From NCBI GenBank assembly GCA_041494245.1, contig JBGQAK010000004.1:186001-250000 (forward strand): a DNA stretch of 64,000 nt. The letters are read 5' to 3'. Source of the stretch: RBG-13-68-16 sp041494245 (GTDB taxonomy: Bacteria > Acidobacteriota > Thermoanaerobaculia > Thermoanaerobaculales > Thermoanaerobaculaceae). The notes beneath the pieces were generated by a model. That model did not search any database, had not been told where the DNA came from, and saw nothing but the letters and a program-made list of their open reading frames with translations. Below, in pieces: positions 15,858-25,639 of the stretch. A program made the translations under genes and the position numbers. Within the stretch, counting starts at the first letter, position 1. The number at the start of each line of letters is the position of its first letter.

Positions 15858-16248
15858 GGTGCCGACTATCCTACAAGCCCCCCGGCGTCTCGTGCTAGCG
15901 GTGCGCCGCCTGTACGGTGCGGGCCCCCTCGATCATGCGCTCAGCGTCGGCGACCCGGTCGCCGTCACCCTCCCGGTAGCGACCTCGTCGAACCGCCAGA
16001 CACCCCCCGCGTCGATCATCCAGTTGCGCGAAATGCCGGTGGTGCGAAGCCGCGGGCAACCCCCACGCACATCGGCCCGCCGGACCCGGGAGAGCACGGC
16101 GGCGGTGTTGACTCTCGGCGACGCTTGTATCTTTGTACCTTCGGGATCATATTGAGAAGAGAATGAACATGTCAGTGCTTGTATTGAGTCGCGCTCTTGA
16201 CAACCGCCGCTGGCGGGCGGCGGGGAATGACGAAGGAGGGATTCGATC
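15858..16248. other. 391-bp intergenic region, no gene seen
   Basis: It separates the divergent GT83 gene from the lipoprotein gene. No open frame here resembles a protein. The last 100 bases drop in GC and contain TTGACA at 16197-16202, overlapped by a GC hairpin (CCGCCGC / GCGGCGG, about 16204-16222) and followed by an AAGGAGGG ribosome site for the lipoprotein. A -10 partner for that TTGACA is not clear. Confidence 0.5.
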
Positions 16249-16731
16249 ATGAGCGGCAAAGCGCTGGTGACCTTGCTCCTCGTGGGTCTGACCGCAACGC
16301 TCGGCGCCTGCAGGAAGGCTCCGGTCGCACCGCCGCCCGCGATGGTCGGGCACTGGGAGGGCAAGGCCGAGGTGGCCGTGAACTGGTGCAATGCGAAGGA
16401 ACTCGCGGTGTCCTTCACGATCGCCGCCAACGGGAGCGTGACGGGCAAGGTTGGGGATGCCACCCTCAAGAAGGGTCACATCTACCCGAACCCCGGCAAG
16501 CAGCCCCAGGGCCTCATGCTGCAGACGAAGTACGTCATCGAGGCGGGGCTCGACGGACCCCTGGTGGCGGCCGAGAAGATCACCCGCGACGAGATCTGCA
16601 TCCCCGTCGAGGTGACCAAGGACGGCCAGCTCGCGGGTGCGTTCCTCACATCCGGGACCGAGATCGGCGGCAAGGAGGACAAGGTCTTCTCCGGTGGGCT
16701 CAGGCCCCTCATCAAGGGTCCGGCCAGCTAG
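16249..16731 (+). CDS. Putative lipoprotein of unknown function
   Basis: The 160-residue protein has a type II signal peptide with lipobox LGAC (Cys at about residue 21). The mature part begins with VGHWEGKAEVAVNWC and has alternating strands: SFTIAANGSVTGKVGDATL, KYVIEAGLDGPLVAAEKI, and a C-terminal half with PVEVTKDGQLAGAFLTSG. This is the look of a small lipocalin-like or beta-sandwich domain, similar in style to DUF families of the form GxWxGxxxxxxG. No function can be named. It stands alone between a divergent glycosyltransferase and a radical SAM gene, with a strong AAGGAGGG site 12 bases before the ATG. Confidence 0.7.
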   Translation: MSGKALVTLLLVGLTATLGACRKAPVAPPPAMVGHWEGKAEVAVNWCNAKELAVSFTIAANGSVTGKVGDATLKKGHIYPNPGKQPQGLMLQTKYVIEAGLDGPLVAAEKITRDEICIPVEVTKDGQLAGAFLTSGTEIGGKEDKVFSGGLRPLIKGPAS

Positions 16732-16977
16732 TAGGACCCGCCGACCGGCGCAGGAACAACGCCTCGCACCCCGCTTTTGACGCGTGCCCTCCTCCCTCGG
16801 TCCCCCGGGCGTGCCTCCCACTGGACCGCCGTACCCGCACGGCGGTAAGCTCTTCCCGGGATGCGGTCCCGGCGCGTTCGCGGCGTGTGTGTGGGCGCCG
16901 GCTGCGAGACGTGGCGGGTCCGCACAGGGGGCGACGATTCCGCAATCGAACGCGCCATGGGTGGGGGCTCGGCAGAG

Positions 16978-18408
16978 ATGAGGATCCTCCTCGTCAAGCC
17001 GCGCGCCGAGCTGCCCACGATCCTCGGCCTGCAGAGGTTCACGCTGCTGGAGCCGCTCGAGCTCGGGTACCTGGCCGCAGCCGTGCCCCCGGGGCACGAC
17101 GTGCGGGTGCTCGACCTGCGCCTCACCCGGAGCCCGGAGCGCGCGTTCCGCCGGGCGCTCCGCCGACACCGCCCCGACCTCGTCGGGGTGTCCGGGTACA
17201 GCCACGAGGCGTCGACCGTGAAACGGCTTGCCGCCCTCGTCCGTCGCGAGCTTCCTGGCGCGCGGGTAGTGGTGGGCGGCCATCACGCCACCGTAGCGCC
17301 CGAAGACTACGACATCCCAGAGATCGCCGCGGTGGTCCGCGGGGAGGGGTGCGCGCCGTTTGCCGCCATCGTCGCGGCACTCGCCGCCGGCGAGGGCCTC
17401 GCCGGGATACCGAACGTCCTCACGCCGGGTGACGGCTTCGACGCGGCGACCGCCTCGACCTGGCCGCGGTTTCCCGACCCGGCGACGCTCCCGATCCCGC
17501 GGCGCGACCTCTGGGACTCGCGTGCCTACACGTCGGTGTGGCTGTGCGAGGACCTTCCCCCCTGGCACGCCCTCTACCCGTCCGTGGCGATGGTGCGGAC
17601 GTCGTTCGGCTGCAGGATGAAGTGCTCGTTCTGCGTGGTCCCGTACCTGTGCGGTGGCCGGCACATGCCCAGGCCGGTCGAGGCCGTGGCGGAGGAGATC
17701 GCCGGGATCCGGGCCGATCACGTCTACTTCTGCGACGACGAGAACTTCATCGACGAGGGCTTCGCGTGGGAGCTCGCGGAGGCGCTGGCGGCGCGGGGCG
17801 TGTGCAAGCGCTACTTCGCCTGGACCCGCTCCACCACCGTCAACCGCTCGCCCGAGCTCCTCAAGGCCTGGCACGGGCTCGGCCTGGACGGCGCGTTCAT
17901 CGGGTTCGAGTTCTCGAGCGACGCGGAGCTCCGCACGGTCGCCAAGGGCGGCAGCGTCGCGGCAAACGAGCGCGCGCTCACGACCCTGCGGTCGCTGGGG
18001 ATCGCCGTGCACGCGGCGTTCATGGTCACCCCGGAGTACACCCGCGACGACTTCGAGAGGCTGCGTGGCTACGTCCAAGCACTGCCCCCGGCCCAGTGCA
18101 GCTTCACCGTGTGCACGCCCTCGCCCGGCACACCAGACTATGAACGGATCAAGCCCCGGATCTGGGTGCCCAACCCGTTCGACCTGCACGACTGCATGCA
18201 CCCGCTCACGCCCACCGCCCTTCCCCTGCGCGAGTTCAGCCGCCTCTACGCCCGCCAGGTCACCGAAGGGGTGGCCAAGACCCCGCTGCGCCGCAGCTCA
18301 CACCCCGCCAACCCCTGGCACCTCGTGCGGGTCACCGCCGCACGCGCCGCCTACGCCCGCAGCTACGAGAACCTCTACCGCGACTACCCTCGCGAGCTCT
18401 GGGGGTAG
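16978..18408 (+). CDS. B12-binding-domain radical SAM enzyme
   Basis: The 476-residue protein has an N-terminal cobalamin-binding Rossmann domain (about 1-140; MRILLVKP, a VGVSGYSHEA segment and VVVGGHHATVAPED). A radical SAM barrel follows, with the cluster motif C212-x3-C216-x2-C219 (SFGCRMKCSFC) that holds a 4Fe-4S centre and generates the 5'-deoxyadenosyl radical. The DExH-like cobalamin histidine is not evident, as is common in this subgroup. Relatives include hopanoid, bacteriochlorophyll and natural-product methylases and anaerobic cyclases. The substrate is unknown and no partner genes are next to it. Starts at 16861 and 16957 are open, but 16978 begins exactly at the domain. Confidence 0.8.
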   Translation: MRILLVKPRAELPTILGLQRFTLLEPLELGYLAAAVPPGHDVRVLDLRLTRSPERAFRRALRRHRPDLVGVSGYSHEASTVKRLAALVRRELPGARVVVGGHHATVAPEDYDIPEIAAVVRGEGCAPFAAIVAALAAGEGLAGIPNVLTPGDGFDAATASTWPRFPDPATLPIPRRDLWDSRAYTSVWLCEDLPPWHALYPSVAMVRTSFGCRMKCSFCVVPYLCGGRHMPRPVEAVAEEIAGIRADHVYFCDDENFIDEGFAWELAEALAARGVCKRYFAWTRSTTVNRSPELLKAWHGLGLDGAFIGFEFSSDAELRTVAKGGSVAANERALTTLRSLGIAVHAAFMVTPEYTRDDFERLRGYVQALPPAQCSFTVCTPSPGTPDYERIKPRIWVPNPFDLHDCMHPLTPTALPLREFSRLYARQVTEGVAKTPLRRSSHPANPWHLVRVTAARAAYARSYENLYRDYPRELWG

Positions 18409-18512
18409 GTCACTCTCCAGAGCGGTTGACAGAACCTCGGGTGCCATTGCACAGTGTCGCCGCAGCGGCGGCGTAAGTGCGCACCCCGTCCCCGCGCGAC
18501 CCGGAGGAACGC

Positions 18513-18989
18513 ATGGGCCTCGACATGGACTTCTCGAAGCTGCAGCCGCACGACGTGCTCGACCTCGCGATCTTCGCCGAGGAGGAGGCGCAGGAGCAGT
18601 ACGAGCACTTCGCGGCGATCATGGAGACCGTCCACAATTCCGACGTTGCGGAGTTCTTCCGCAGGATGGCGGGGCGCGAGAAGCTGCACCGCGACCAGAT
18701 CGCCGAGCGCCGCCAGGCCCTCTACGCGAAAGCCAAGCCCAACCTCGCGAACCGCGCCCTATGGGGCATCGAGGCGCCCCACGACGCGAAGGCCGACTCC
18801 TCCCTGTCGCTTGCCGCCGCGTTTGCGATCGCGCTCGACTCGGAGAGAAGGGCCCACGACTACTACGCGGCCGCCCTGCAGCAGCCCCTCGACACGACCG
18901 TCAGCCAGCTCTTCGAGAACCTCCGCAAGGCCGAGCTCGAACACATGCGTCTGCTCGAGCTGGAGAAAGCCAAGCAGGCCGCAAAGTAA
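18513..18989 (+). CDS. Rubrerythrin-type ferritin-like di-iron protein
   Basis: The 158-residue four-helix protein has ferritin-like ligand motifs: EEEAQEQYEHF (helix 1, E...Y), MAGREKLHRDQI (ExxH), LDSERRAHDYY (helix 3) and KAELEHMRLLE (ExxH, helix 4). Spacing fits a di-iron site of the rubrerythrin/erythrin group. There is no rubredoxin CxxC domain. It may reduce peroxide or bind iron in the cytoplasm. A CGGAGG site sits 8 bases before the ATG, and a TTGACA element occurs at 18426-18431, though the matching -10 is weak. It ends just before the first copy of the repeated HprK-like fragment. Confidence 0.8.
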   Translation: MGLDMDFSKLQPHDVLDLAIFAEEEAQEQYEHFAAIMETVHNSDVAEFFRRMAGREKLHRDQIAERRQALYAKAKPNLANRALWGIEAPHDAKADSSLSLAAAFAIALDSERRAHDYYAAALQQPLDTTVSQLFENLRKAELEHMRLLELEKAKQAAK

Positions 18990-19100
18990 CCGCGGGAAGC
19001 GCACCCGGCCCCTGCGTCACCCCGTCTTTGCGGCATTCCCGGAGAACCGGCTCTTCCGGGCCCGCGGTGTGCCTCTGAGTGTATGAGAGCCGTTTCCCGG

Positions 19101-19667
19101 CTATCGCGCAAGCTCGAGGAGCCGCCTCGCGATGGCGTCCGGGGAGCCGATGGCCATGTTCAGCATCACGACCCTGGTGGCGGCCAGGAGCCGCTCGTGC
19201 TGGGCGCGCAGCAGGTCGGCGCGGGAGGAGTCCGGGGTCGCGAGGTGGGGGTTCATGAACGGGAACGCCTTGCCGGTGCCCCCCGGGAGCTGCCCCGTGC
19301 CGAGCACCCGCGCGGCCTCGCGAGGCTGCAACTCCTGCACCAGTGGGAGTACCGGATCCTTGGCCAGGAGCACGGCGACGCGAGGGGTCGTCCGGCGGAC
19401 GTGACGGGTGGCGCCGCCCAGCCAGTACGGGTCGAGCATGACTCGCCCGTTCTTCGAGGCCTCGATGCAGGCGGCGGCCCCGCGGTCCAGCGGGCACTCG
19501 TCGTTGGGGTGGTCCACGGTGCAGCCGTCGCGGGAGACGACCATGTTCTCGAGCTTTGACCGCTCGAGGAGCTTCCCGATCTCGGGGAATTTCCCCACCC
19601 ACTTGGCCTTGAGGTAGAGCTTGCGCTCGACGAGGTCCGCGACAGGGTTGCGTGGCCCGGTCGCCAA
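19101..19667 (-). pseudogene. Copy 1 of the HprK-like kinase 3' fragment (no P-loop)
   Basis: From PVADLVERK to the stop, about 181 residues match the C-terminus of the fusion gene at 28450-30774 with about 15 substitutions counted by eye, roughly 92 percent identity. The P-loop half and the aminotransferase half are absent, and homology begins abruptly at about 19646 after an unrelated MATGPRN. It is therefore a 5'-truncated duplicate and is not expected to bind nucleotide. It marks the left edge of the first tandem unit. Its frame has stayed open despite truncation, which may reflect recent duplication or repeated gene conversion with the parent. Confidence 0.8.
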
Positions 19668-20074
19668 CCGCCACCGGTCACCCCATGCTCCGGCTCTCTG
19701 ACTGCGACGGCGGTCTCATACCTGATTATTGACCCCCCGCCGAAAGTCATCACCCGTTTGGGCGATGACGGCGCCCTCGCCGGAACCGATACTTCCGATG
19801 ACACACGGGAGGGACGGAAGGGGTGCTTTCCGGCGAGGGTCGATCTCAGGCGGCGTCAAACGCATGAGACGAGAGGAGAGGCAGATGGGCGCCGGGTTCT
19901 GGTTGGGGTCTCACTTTGGATACGGGTGTCGCTGTCTCACTGGCGGAGTACTCGGCCAGCTTCCGCGCCGGCACCATCACCCCAGCGGGAGTGTGACTGG
20001 CCCTTGCACGGTGCTGCCATGCGCGAAGTTGACGTGAAGCGGTTTACGTGGGAAATGTGAGAAAGGAGCGTCGT
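19668..20074. other. 407-bp intergenic leader before X1, no gene seen
   Basis: No frame resembles a known protein. An imperfect stem occurs near 19746-19769 (GTCATCACCC / GGGCGATGAC). The last 30 bases, GGGAAATGTGAGAAAGGAG, closely match the leader of the second copy (AGAAATGAGAAAGGAG before 25640). Only this proximal leader is shared between the two copies, so the region further upstream is not part of the recognisable duplication. Confidence 0.5.
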
Positions 20075-21493
20075 ATGCCAAGAGAAATGACGGACAACCT
20101 GTGCGTGCTGCCGCGTCTTCTGAATGCTTCCCTCCTCCTTCTTTTCCTCGCAGCCGCTCCCGCTCTGGCCCAGCAGCCGCCAAGATCGAACCGTCCCCCG
20201 GCGGTGCCGGACGACTACGTGATCACGCCGTTCGGCTGGTTCCATCCATCCTGTGTGCGAGGCGTCGCAAGTGGAGACACGGTGTTCGCGGATGGCCGCG
20301 TCCAACATGCGGACGGCACGGTGGACCCGCCGGCCCCGGTCTGCGGTTATCCGACGTACACGGCTCGTGGAGAGCTCATCACTTCGACGTCGCCATCGGT
20401 AAGCGGCTGGATTGAAACCGCCACTACACCGAAGCCACCACCACCGCCAGCACCACGGGTAACCTCATTCAGCAAGCTGACGGCGACCTGGACCGTGCCG
20501 CCTCCGCCGACCACTACGTCCGGCGGCCAGACCCTGTACTTCTTTCCAGGTATGCAGGACACACGCGACCCTGATAACCCCCCGCTCATCATTCAACCTG
20601 TTCTCGCGTGGAATCAAGGAGCAACACAGTACCCGACTGATCCCGGTCTCCCCGGCGTGTGGAGCATTGGGAGCTGGGCTTGCTGCATGGCCAAGATTAC
20701 GTGGCACGGCCCGTTCAAGAGCGTCCAGCCCGGCGACATGATCAACGGCGCTATCGCGTCCAACTGTCAGCCCGGGACGTTCACCTGTCCGAACTGGACC
20801 ATTACCACGACAGACCAATTATCGGGCGCGACGTCTCCATTGAGTGTCTCGACCTGGGATCAGAATTACGTGCGGACCTTCGATTGGGCGTTCGAGGGGG
20901 CGCTAGAGGTCGAAATGTATGTTCCGCCGGTTTCTCAATGCACTGACTATCCCCCGAATGGTGCGCTGACCTTCGCCAGCGTCGCTCTGTATGATTACAA
21001 CTTCAATCCGATCTCCAACCCGGGCTGGACGTTCGTGCCAAACTATCAGGGCGTTGACCCACAATGCTGGTATGGGGATGGCGGGCAAGTGCCACTGCCA
21101 CCCACCCAGCTCACCCTGTACTACGGCCTGGTCGCGTCGCCGGCGGCGCTCAATTTTGGTCAACACTATACCGACCAGCCGCCGGTGTACCTAACCACGA
21201 CGCTCACGAATCACAGCACCTCGCAGCCCGCTACCATCGTCAGCATCGGACAGAACCTGCCCGGCTATTTCCTGGTATCCGGCACGAGCTGCGGGTCCAC
21301 CTTGGGAGCGGGGGCGAGCTGCAGCATCACGGTTGAGTTCGATGTGGCCGACGCGCCCAAGGGAACCGACCGCGCGACCATGGCCATCGTCTACCAGAGC
21401 AATACCACCCCGCCACAACCGGCACAACTGAACGTTCCCCTTGTGGGGACGGCGGTGTGCCGCTATAACTGTTTTGGCCCGGTGGGGAACTAG
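20075..21493 (+). CDS. Secreted eqolisin-like beta-sandwich protein with C-terminal Ig-like domain (X, copy 1)
   Basis: The 472-residue protein has a signal peptide (about 1-32, ending LAQQ). A conserved N-terminal part follows (DYVITPFGWFHPSCVRG), then a proline-rich linker and a domain at about 130-315 beginning KLTATWTVP, with YFFPG, IIQPVLAW (Gln174), W-rich strands and AFEGALE (Glu278). The order resembles peptidase G1 (eqolisin: ILQTG and AEWIVE with the same E-x3-E spacing). The C-terminus (about 345-465, SPAALNFGQHY...CGSTLGAGASCSITVEF) is a choice-of-anchor-D/ASH-type Ig domain, closing with RYNCFGPVGN. Its paralogue is at 25640-26983. The start at 20075 has AAAGGAG and matches the paralogue. 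Protease activity is inference only. Confidence 0.7.
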   Translation: MPREMTDNLCVLPRLLNASLLLLFLAAAPALAQQPPRSNRPPAVPDDYVITPFGWFHPSCVRGVASGDTVFADGRVQHADGTVDPPAPVCGYPTYTARGELITSTSPSVSGWIETATTPKPPPPPAPRVTSFSKLTATWTVPPPPTTTSGGQTLYFFPGMQDTRDPDNPPLIIQPVLAWNQGATQYPTDPGLPGVWSIGSWACCMAKITWHGPFKSVQPGDMINGAIASNCQPGTFTCPNWTITTTDQLSGATSPLSVSTWDQNYVRTFDWAFEGALEVEMYVPPVSQCTDYPPNGALTFASVALYDYNFNPISNPGWTFVPNYQGVDPQCWYGDGGQVPLPPTQLTLYYGLVASPAALNFGQHYTDQPPVYLTTTLTNHSTSQPATIVSIGQNLPGYFLVSGTSCGSTLGAGASCSITVEFDVADAPKGTDRATMAIVYQSNTTPPQPAQLNVPLVGTAVCRYNCFGPVGN

Positions 21494-21599
21494 GGCGTGG
21501 CTGACGATGGGCGGCTTTGCGGCCACCCGGGCCATGGGGGCACGACCGCGACTGGCATCTCGGGGGTAGTGACCGGAGCGAGATGAAGAGGAGGAAGAA

Positions 21600-24239
21600 T
21601 TGGCACGGCGCATAGGGGTGTTGCTGGGGTTCGTCTTCCTTGCGAATACAGCGGCTGCGCAGTTGGTCCAGCAGGGGAGCAAGCTCGTGGGCACGGGCGC
21701 GGTCGGACCCGTCGGGGCCGATCGGGGTTCCTCGGTGGCAATCTCGGCGGACGGCAACACCGCGATCGTCGGCGGGCCCTGGGACAACAACTTAGCAGGC
21801 GCGACGTGGGTCTTCACGCGCGCCGGTGGAGTTTGGTCACAGCAGGGCGACAAGTTGGTCGGCGCAGGTGCGCTCGGTGGGCCCACTGTGGCCGGAGCAA
21901 CCCAGGGCACCTCAGTGGCGATCTCCGCAGACGGCAACACCGCGATCGTGGGCGGGCCCTTGGACAACAACGACGCAGGCGCGGCGTGGGTGTTCACGCG
22001 CAGCGGCGCCGTGTGGTCGCAGCAGGGAAGCAAGCTGGTCGGCACGGGTGCAGTCGGTGCGACCTCGCAGGGCGCCTCGGTTGCGATCTCCGCAGACGGC
22101 AACACCGCGATCGTCGGCGGGCCGAGCGACAACGCCAGCGCCGGCGCCGCGTGGGTCTTCACACGAAGCGGTGGGGTGTGGTCACAGCAGGGCGACAAGC
22201 TGGTCGGCGCAGGCGCGGTCGGCGGGGCCTGGCAGGGTTCTTCGGTCGCGATCTCTGCGGACGGCAACACCGCGATCGTCGGCGGGCCCTTCGACGACGA
22301 CCGCGCCGGCGCGATGTGGGTCTTCACCCGCAGCGGCGGAGTCTGGTCGCAGCAGGGTGGAAAACTGGCGGCTACGGGTGGAGCCGAACAGGGTTCTTCG
22401 GTTGCCATCTCCGCGGACGGCAACACCGCGATCGTTGGCGGGCCTTTCGACAACAACTACGCCGGCGCCGCATGGGTCTACACGCGCAGCGGCGGTATGT
22501 GGACGCAGCAGGGCGACAAGCTGGTCGGCACGGGTGCAGTCGGCGCGGCCTATCAGGGCCACTCGGTTGCGATCTCGGCGGACGGGAACAGCGCGATCGT
22601 CGGGGGACCCGGCGACAACACCGTGGGGTTCCAGGGTCCGGCGGTCGGGGCTGCCTGGGTCTTCACGCGCCGCGGTGGAGTCTGGTCCCAGCAAGGCGAT
22701 AAGCTCGTCGGCACCGGCGTTGACGGTGGGCCCTCACAGGGTTCGTCGGTTGCGATTTCAGCGGACGGGACCACGGCAATCGTCGGTGGCCCCTACGACC
22801 ACGGGGTTGGCTTAGGCCCTGCCGGGAGAGCCGGCTGGGGCGCCGCGTGGATCTTCGCCGGCCCTTTCAGCCGTTGGGTGCCCGTGGCGGCCCACAACGC
22901 CGGTCTCAACGGGAGCCAGTGGCGGAGCGATTTGGGGCTACTCAACACCGGCACCGTCACTGCCAATGCGGAGATCACGCTCTTCGGAAGCGACGGCACG
23001 CTGAGCAGCACAACGTCCGTCCCGGCCGGCGCGCAGGCCACGCTCACCGATCTCGTGGGGCAACTCGGCGGCAGCGGCCAGGGAGCCCTTCAGGTCCTGT
23101 CCGACCAGCCGCTCACTGTCACCTCCCGTACCTACAACAAGGTCTCGTCCGGAGCGAGCTGTTACGCCAATGGCACGCAGGGCCAGGACTATCCGGCCGT
23201 TGCGAGCGGCAGCGGACTCCTCAGCGGGCAGAGCGCATACCTCGCCGGACTGGTCGAAAACGCCTCCTTCCGATCCAACATCGGGCTCGTGAACACGGGG
23301 CCTGGCGCCGCCGCCGTGCTCGTGGAGCTGTACGACGGGGACGGGACGAAGCTCGCCGACTACACAGTGACCCTGAATCCAGGCGAATGGAAGCAGGAGA
23401 CGCAGCCGTTCTTCACCAAAGCCGGCCAGACGGCGATGGACCGCGGCTACGCCAGGATCACCGTGCAGTCCGGCTCCGGGGTGTTCGCGTTCGCCTCCGT
23501 TGTGGACAACCTCACCAACGATCCGACCACGATCATCGCAGGGAATCCTGTGCCACCTCCGATATGGGTGCCGGTGGCGGCCCGCAACCCCGGCCTCAAC
23601 GGCAGCCAGTGGCGCAGCGATCTCGGCGTGCTCAACACAGGCACGGGTACGGCCAACGTGCAGGTGGAGTTCTTCGGCAGCGGCGGCGTCGTGTCGAACA
23701 CCACCTACGTACCGGCCGGAGCGCAGTCGATCCTCACCGATGTGGTCGGGCAACTCGGCGTCAGCGGCCAGGGAGCGCTCGAGGTCCTCTCCGACCAGCC
23801 TCTCGTGGTCACGTCGCGCACCTACAACCAGGTCTCCTCGGATGCGAGCTGCGACCCCAACGGTACCCAGGGGCAGGACTATCCGGTGCTCGTGACGAGC
23901 GACGGTCTCTCGGCTGGACAGATTGCGTACCTGGCGGGACTGACGGAGAACGCTTCCTATCGCAGCAACATCGGGCTCGTGAACACGGGGCCTGACGCCG
24001 CCACGGTGCTCGTGGAGCTCTACGATGGCCACGGCAGCAAACTCACGGAGTACACGGTCGCTCTGGAGCTGAATCAGTGGTCGCAGGCGGTCCAGCCGTT
24101 CAGGAAGCTGGCCGGCGAGACGGCGCTGGACAGCGGGTACGCCCAGATCACTGTGCAGACGGGGTCGGGAGTCTTCGGCTTCGCCTCGGTCGTCGACAAC
24201 CTCACCAACGACCCGACGACGGTGACCATGCAGCGGTAG
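21600..24239 (+). CDS. Secreted seven-bladed FG-GAP-like propeller with two WVPVAAH domains (Y, copy 1)
   Basis: The 879-residue protein has a signal peptide (about 1-21) and then seven very similar blades of 50-63 residues (about 25-415), each with SVAISADGNTAIVGGP and WVFTRSGGVWSQQGDKLVG. This is an integrin-like propeller. Two tandem domains follow at about 421-645 and 655-879, each starting W(V)PVAA(H/R)N and including SNIGLVNTGP, AVLVELYDG and SGVFAFASVVDNLTNDPTT. A single copy of this domain ends the Y2 protein. It is exported and probably involved in adhesion or matrix contact. The start is TTG with a strong AGGAGGAAG site. It lies 106 bp after X1. Confidence 0.75.
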   Translation: MARRIGVLLGFVFLANTAAAQLVQQGSKLVGTGAVGPVGADRGSSVAISADGNTAIVGGPWDNNLAGATWVFTRAGGVWSQQGDKLVGAGALGGPTVAGATQGTSVAISADGNTAIVGGPLDNNDAGAAWVFTRSGAVWSQQGSKLVGTGAVGATSQGASVAISADGNTAIVGGPSDNASAGAAWVFTRSGGVWSQQGDKLVGAGAVGGAWQGSSVAISADGNTAIVGGPFDDDRAGAMWVFTRSGGVWSQQGGKLAATGGAEQGSSVAISADGNTAIVGGPFDNNYAGAAWVYTRSGGMWTQQGDKLVGTGAVGAAYQGHSVAISADGNSAIVGGPGDNTVGFQGPAVGAAWVFTRRGGVWSQQGDKLVGTGVDGGPSQGSSVAISADGTTAIVGGPYDHGVGLGPAGRAGWGAAWIFAGPFSRWVPVAAHNAGLNGSQWRSDLGLLNTGTVTANAEITLFGSDGTLSSTTSVPAGAQATLTDLVGQLGGSGQGALQVLSDQPLTVTSRTYNKVSSGASCYANGTQGQDYPAVASGSGLLSGQSAYLAGLVENASFRSNIGLVNTGPGAAAVLVELYDGDGTKLADYTVTLNPGEWKQETQPFFTKAGQTAMDRGYARITVQSGSGVFAFASVVDNLTNDPTTIIAGNPVPPPIWVPVAARNPGLNGSQWRSDLGVLNTGTGTANVQVEFFGSGGVVSNTTYVPAGAQSILTDVVGQLGVSGQGALEVLSDQPLVVTSRTYNQVSSDASCDPNGTQGQDYPVLVTSDGLSAGQIAYLAGLTENASYRSNIGLVNTGPDAATVLVELYDGHGSKLTEYTVALELNQWSQAVQPFRKLAGETALDSGYAQITVQTGSGVFGFASVVDNLTNDPTTVTMQR
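21712..22815 (+). repeat. Seven near-identical coding repeats (about 150-190 bp each)
   Basis: The propeller blades of Y1 are repeated at DNA level. The phrase GCGGACGGCAACACCGCGAT recurs almost unchanged in most blades, and codon choice is largely conserved even at silent sites. Repeat spacing varies between about 150 and 190 bp. Such uniformity points to recent unit expansion or gene conversion and to possible slippage-driven change in blade number. Confidence 0.65.
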
Positions 24240-24307
24240 GCGAGGCCCGCCAACGATCTTCGCTCAACTCGTGCTGGTGGCGTGCACCAACAGGGGAGCA
24301 GGATGGT

Positions 24308-25144
24308 CTAGCGAGCGAGCTCGAGCATCCGGCGGGTGGCGGCGTCGGTGGAACCGATCGCCATATTGAGCATGACGACCTTGGTCGAGGCGAACAGCCG
24401 CTCGTGCTGGGCGCGCAGCAGGTCGGCACGGGTCGAGTCCGGGGCTGCAAGGTGGGGGTTCATGAACGGGAACGCCTTACCGGTGCCACCCGCGAGCTGC
24501 CCCGTGCCGAGCACCCGCGCGGCCTCGCGGGGCTGCAACTCCTGCAGCAGTGGGAGTACCGGATCCTTGGCCAGGAGCACGGCGACGCGAGGGGTCGTCC
24601 GGCGGACGTGACGGGTGGCGCCGCCCAGCCAGTACGGGTCGAGCATGAGGCGCCCGTTCTTGGAGGCCTCGATGCACGCGGCGGCCCCGCGGTCCAGCGG
24701 GCACTCATCGTTGGGGTGGTCCACGGCGCAACCGTCGCGGGAGACGACCATGTTCTCGAGCTTTGACCGCTCGAGGAGCTTCTCGATCTCGGGGAACTTC
24801 CCCACCCACTTGGCCTTGAGGTAGAGCTTGCGCTCGACGAGGTCCGCCACCGGCTCCGAGGTTCCCAGGCGCACGAGCACGGTGTCGTTGCTGACCAGCC
24901 GAACCCCCTCCTCCCGCATGGTCGCTGCGAGCAGGCCGGTGCGGCCCGACCCCGGCCCGCCCCAGAACAGGATCCCGCGGCCGCCGGCGTCGAGCGCGGC
25001 GCCGCAGGGTACGGCCGCGCCACAGTCCCAACGTTGTCGCTGGCTCAGCGTCTCAGCTTCGACGGGAAAGCAAACTCCAACTGGAAATTGGTAATCCCGC
25101 AGAGGCCTTGCTCGCCGCAGACCCACGGTGGCTCTTGAGTCCAA
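24308..25144 (-). pseudogene. Copy 2 of the HprK-like kinase 3' fragment (with P-loop)
   Basis: From CGAALDAGG at about 25006 to the stop, roughly 232 residues match the parent at 28450-29148 closely, including the P-loop-like GGPGSGRT and LVSNDTVLVR. The first 46 residues of the open frame (TTG start at 25144) are unrelated to the parent, so about 540 residues are missing. It is longer than copy 1 and shorter than the parent, which gives a nested truncation series. It lies 68 bp after Y1 on the opposite strand. It could be expressed only if the TTG or another start is used, and no ribosome site is clear. Confidence 0.78.
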
Positions 25145-25639
25145 TCCAGCGTGATCTTTCTCACAGACACAACGTCCCCTGGCCTACTATCGTCAGTTTG
25201 TTCGTTCTTGACGGCGTCCTGAGCATTCGGCGTTATCGGCGCCGGTTCGTTGGTCCCAGCGAAGGCGCCGCAGCTTGAGGGACGGGTGAAGAGAGCGGCA
25301 AGGTGTGCGGACCTGCAACCGTGACGGCGGCGGTCGCGACCATGGAGGCCGGCGCTGGCGTTTCGGTTCCCGTAGCCTCGCCGGTCCTCCCTTCAGGCGG
25401 CGACGAGGTCGTCGCAACCGTCGCAGTCGCCGTGCCTGGCCCCACACGGCTCACCAACAAAGGCGCTGGTCGACTCACGCTCCCTTCGCGCCCCTGGAGA
25501 AGCGCCAACGAACGCTGCGCGAGGCCTTCACACAGGCTCCACGGGGCGGTGCGGGCCTCAGTGAGCACCACAAGGCATTGCCGTGTTCAGCGTTGATACG
25601 AGACCGTCAGACTGGGAGAAATGAGAAAGGAGACCCCCC
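25145..25639. other. About 500 bp intergenic before X2, no convincing gene
   Basis: Frames are open on both strands (for example a Thr/Ala/Pro-rich frame on the minus strand at 25233-25571), but none shows a recognisable fold or a good ribosome site, so none is called. A TTGACG hexamer is seen at about 25206 without a good -10. The last 25 bases carry the same AAATGAGAAAGGAG leader as X1. Confidence 0.45.

Noticed and set aside
16197..16222. TTGACA before the lipoprotein gene as a promoter
   Set aside because: The correct -10 position is inside a GC hairpin with no TATAAT-like hexamer.
16147..18201. Minus-strand frame of 684 residues under the radical SAM gene
   Set aside because: Antisense shadow. 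The sense strand has the CxxxCxxC cluster and the B12 domain.
25233..25571. Small minus-strand frame before X2
   Set aside because: Thr/Ala/Pro-rich composition, no ribosome site and no similarity to known domains.
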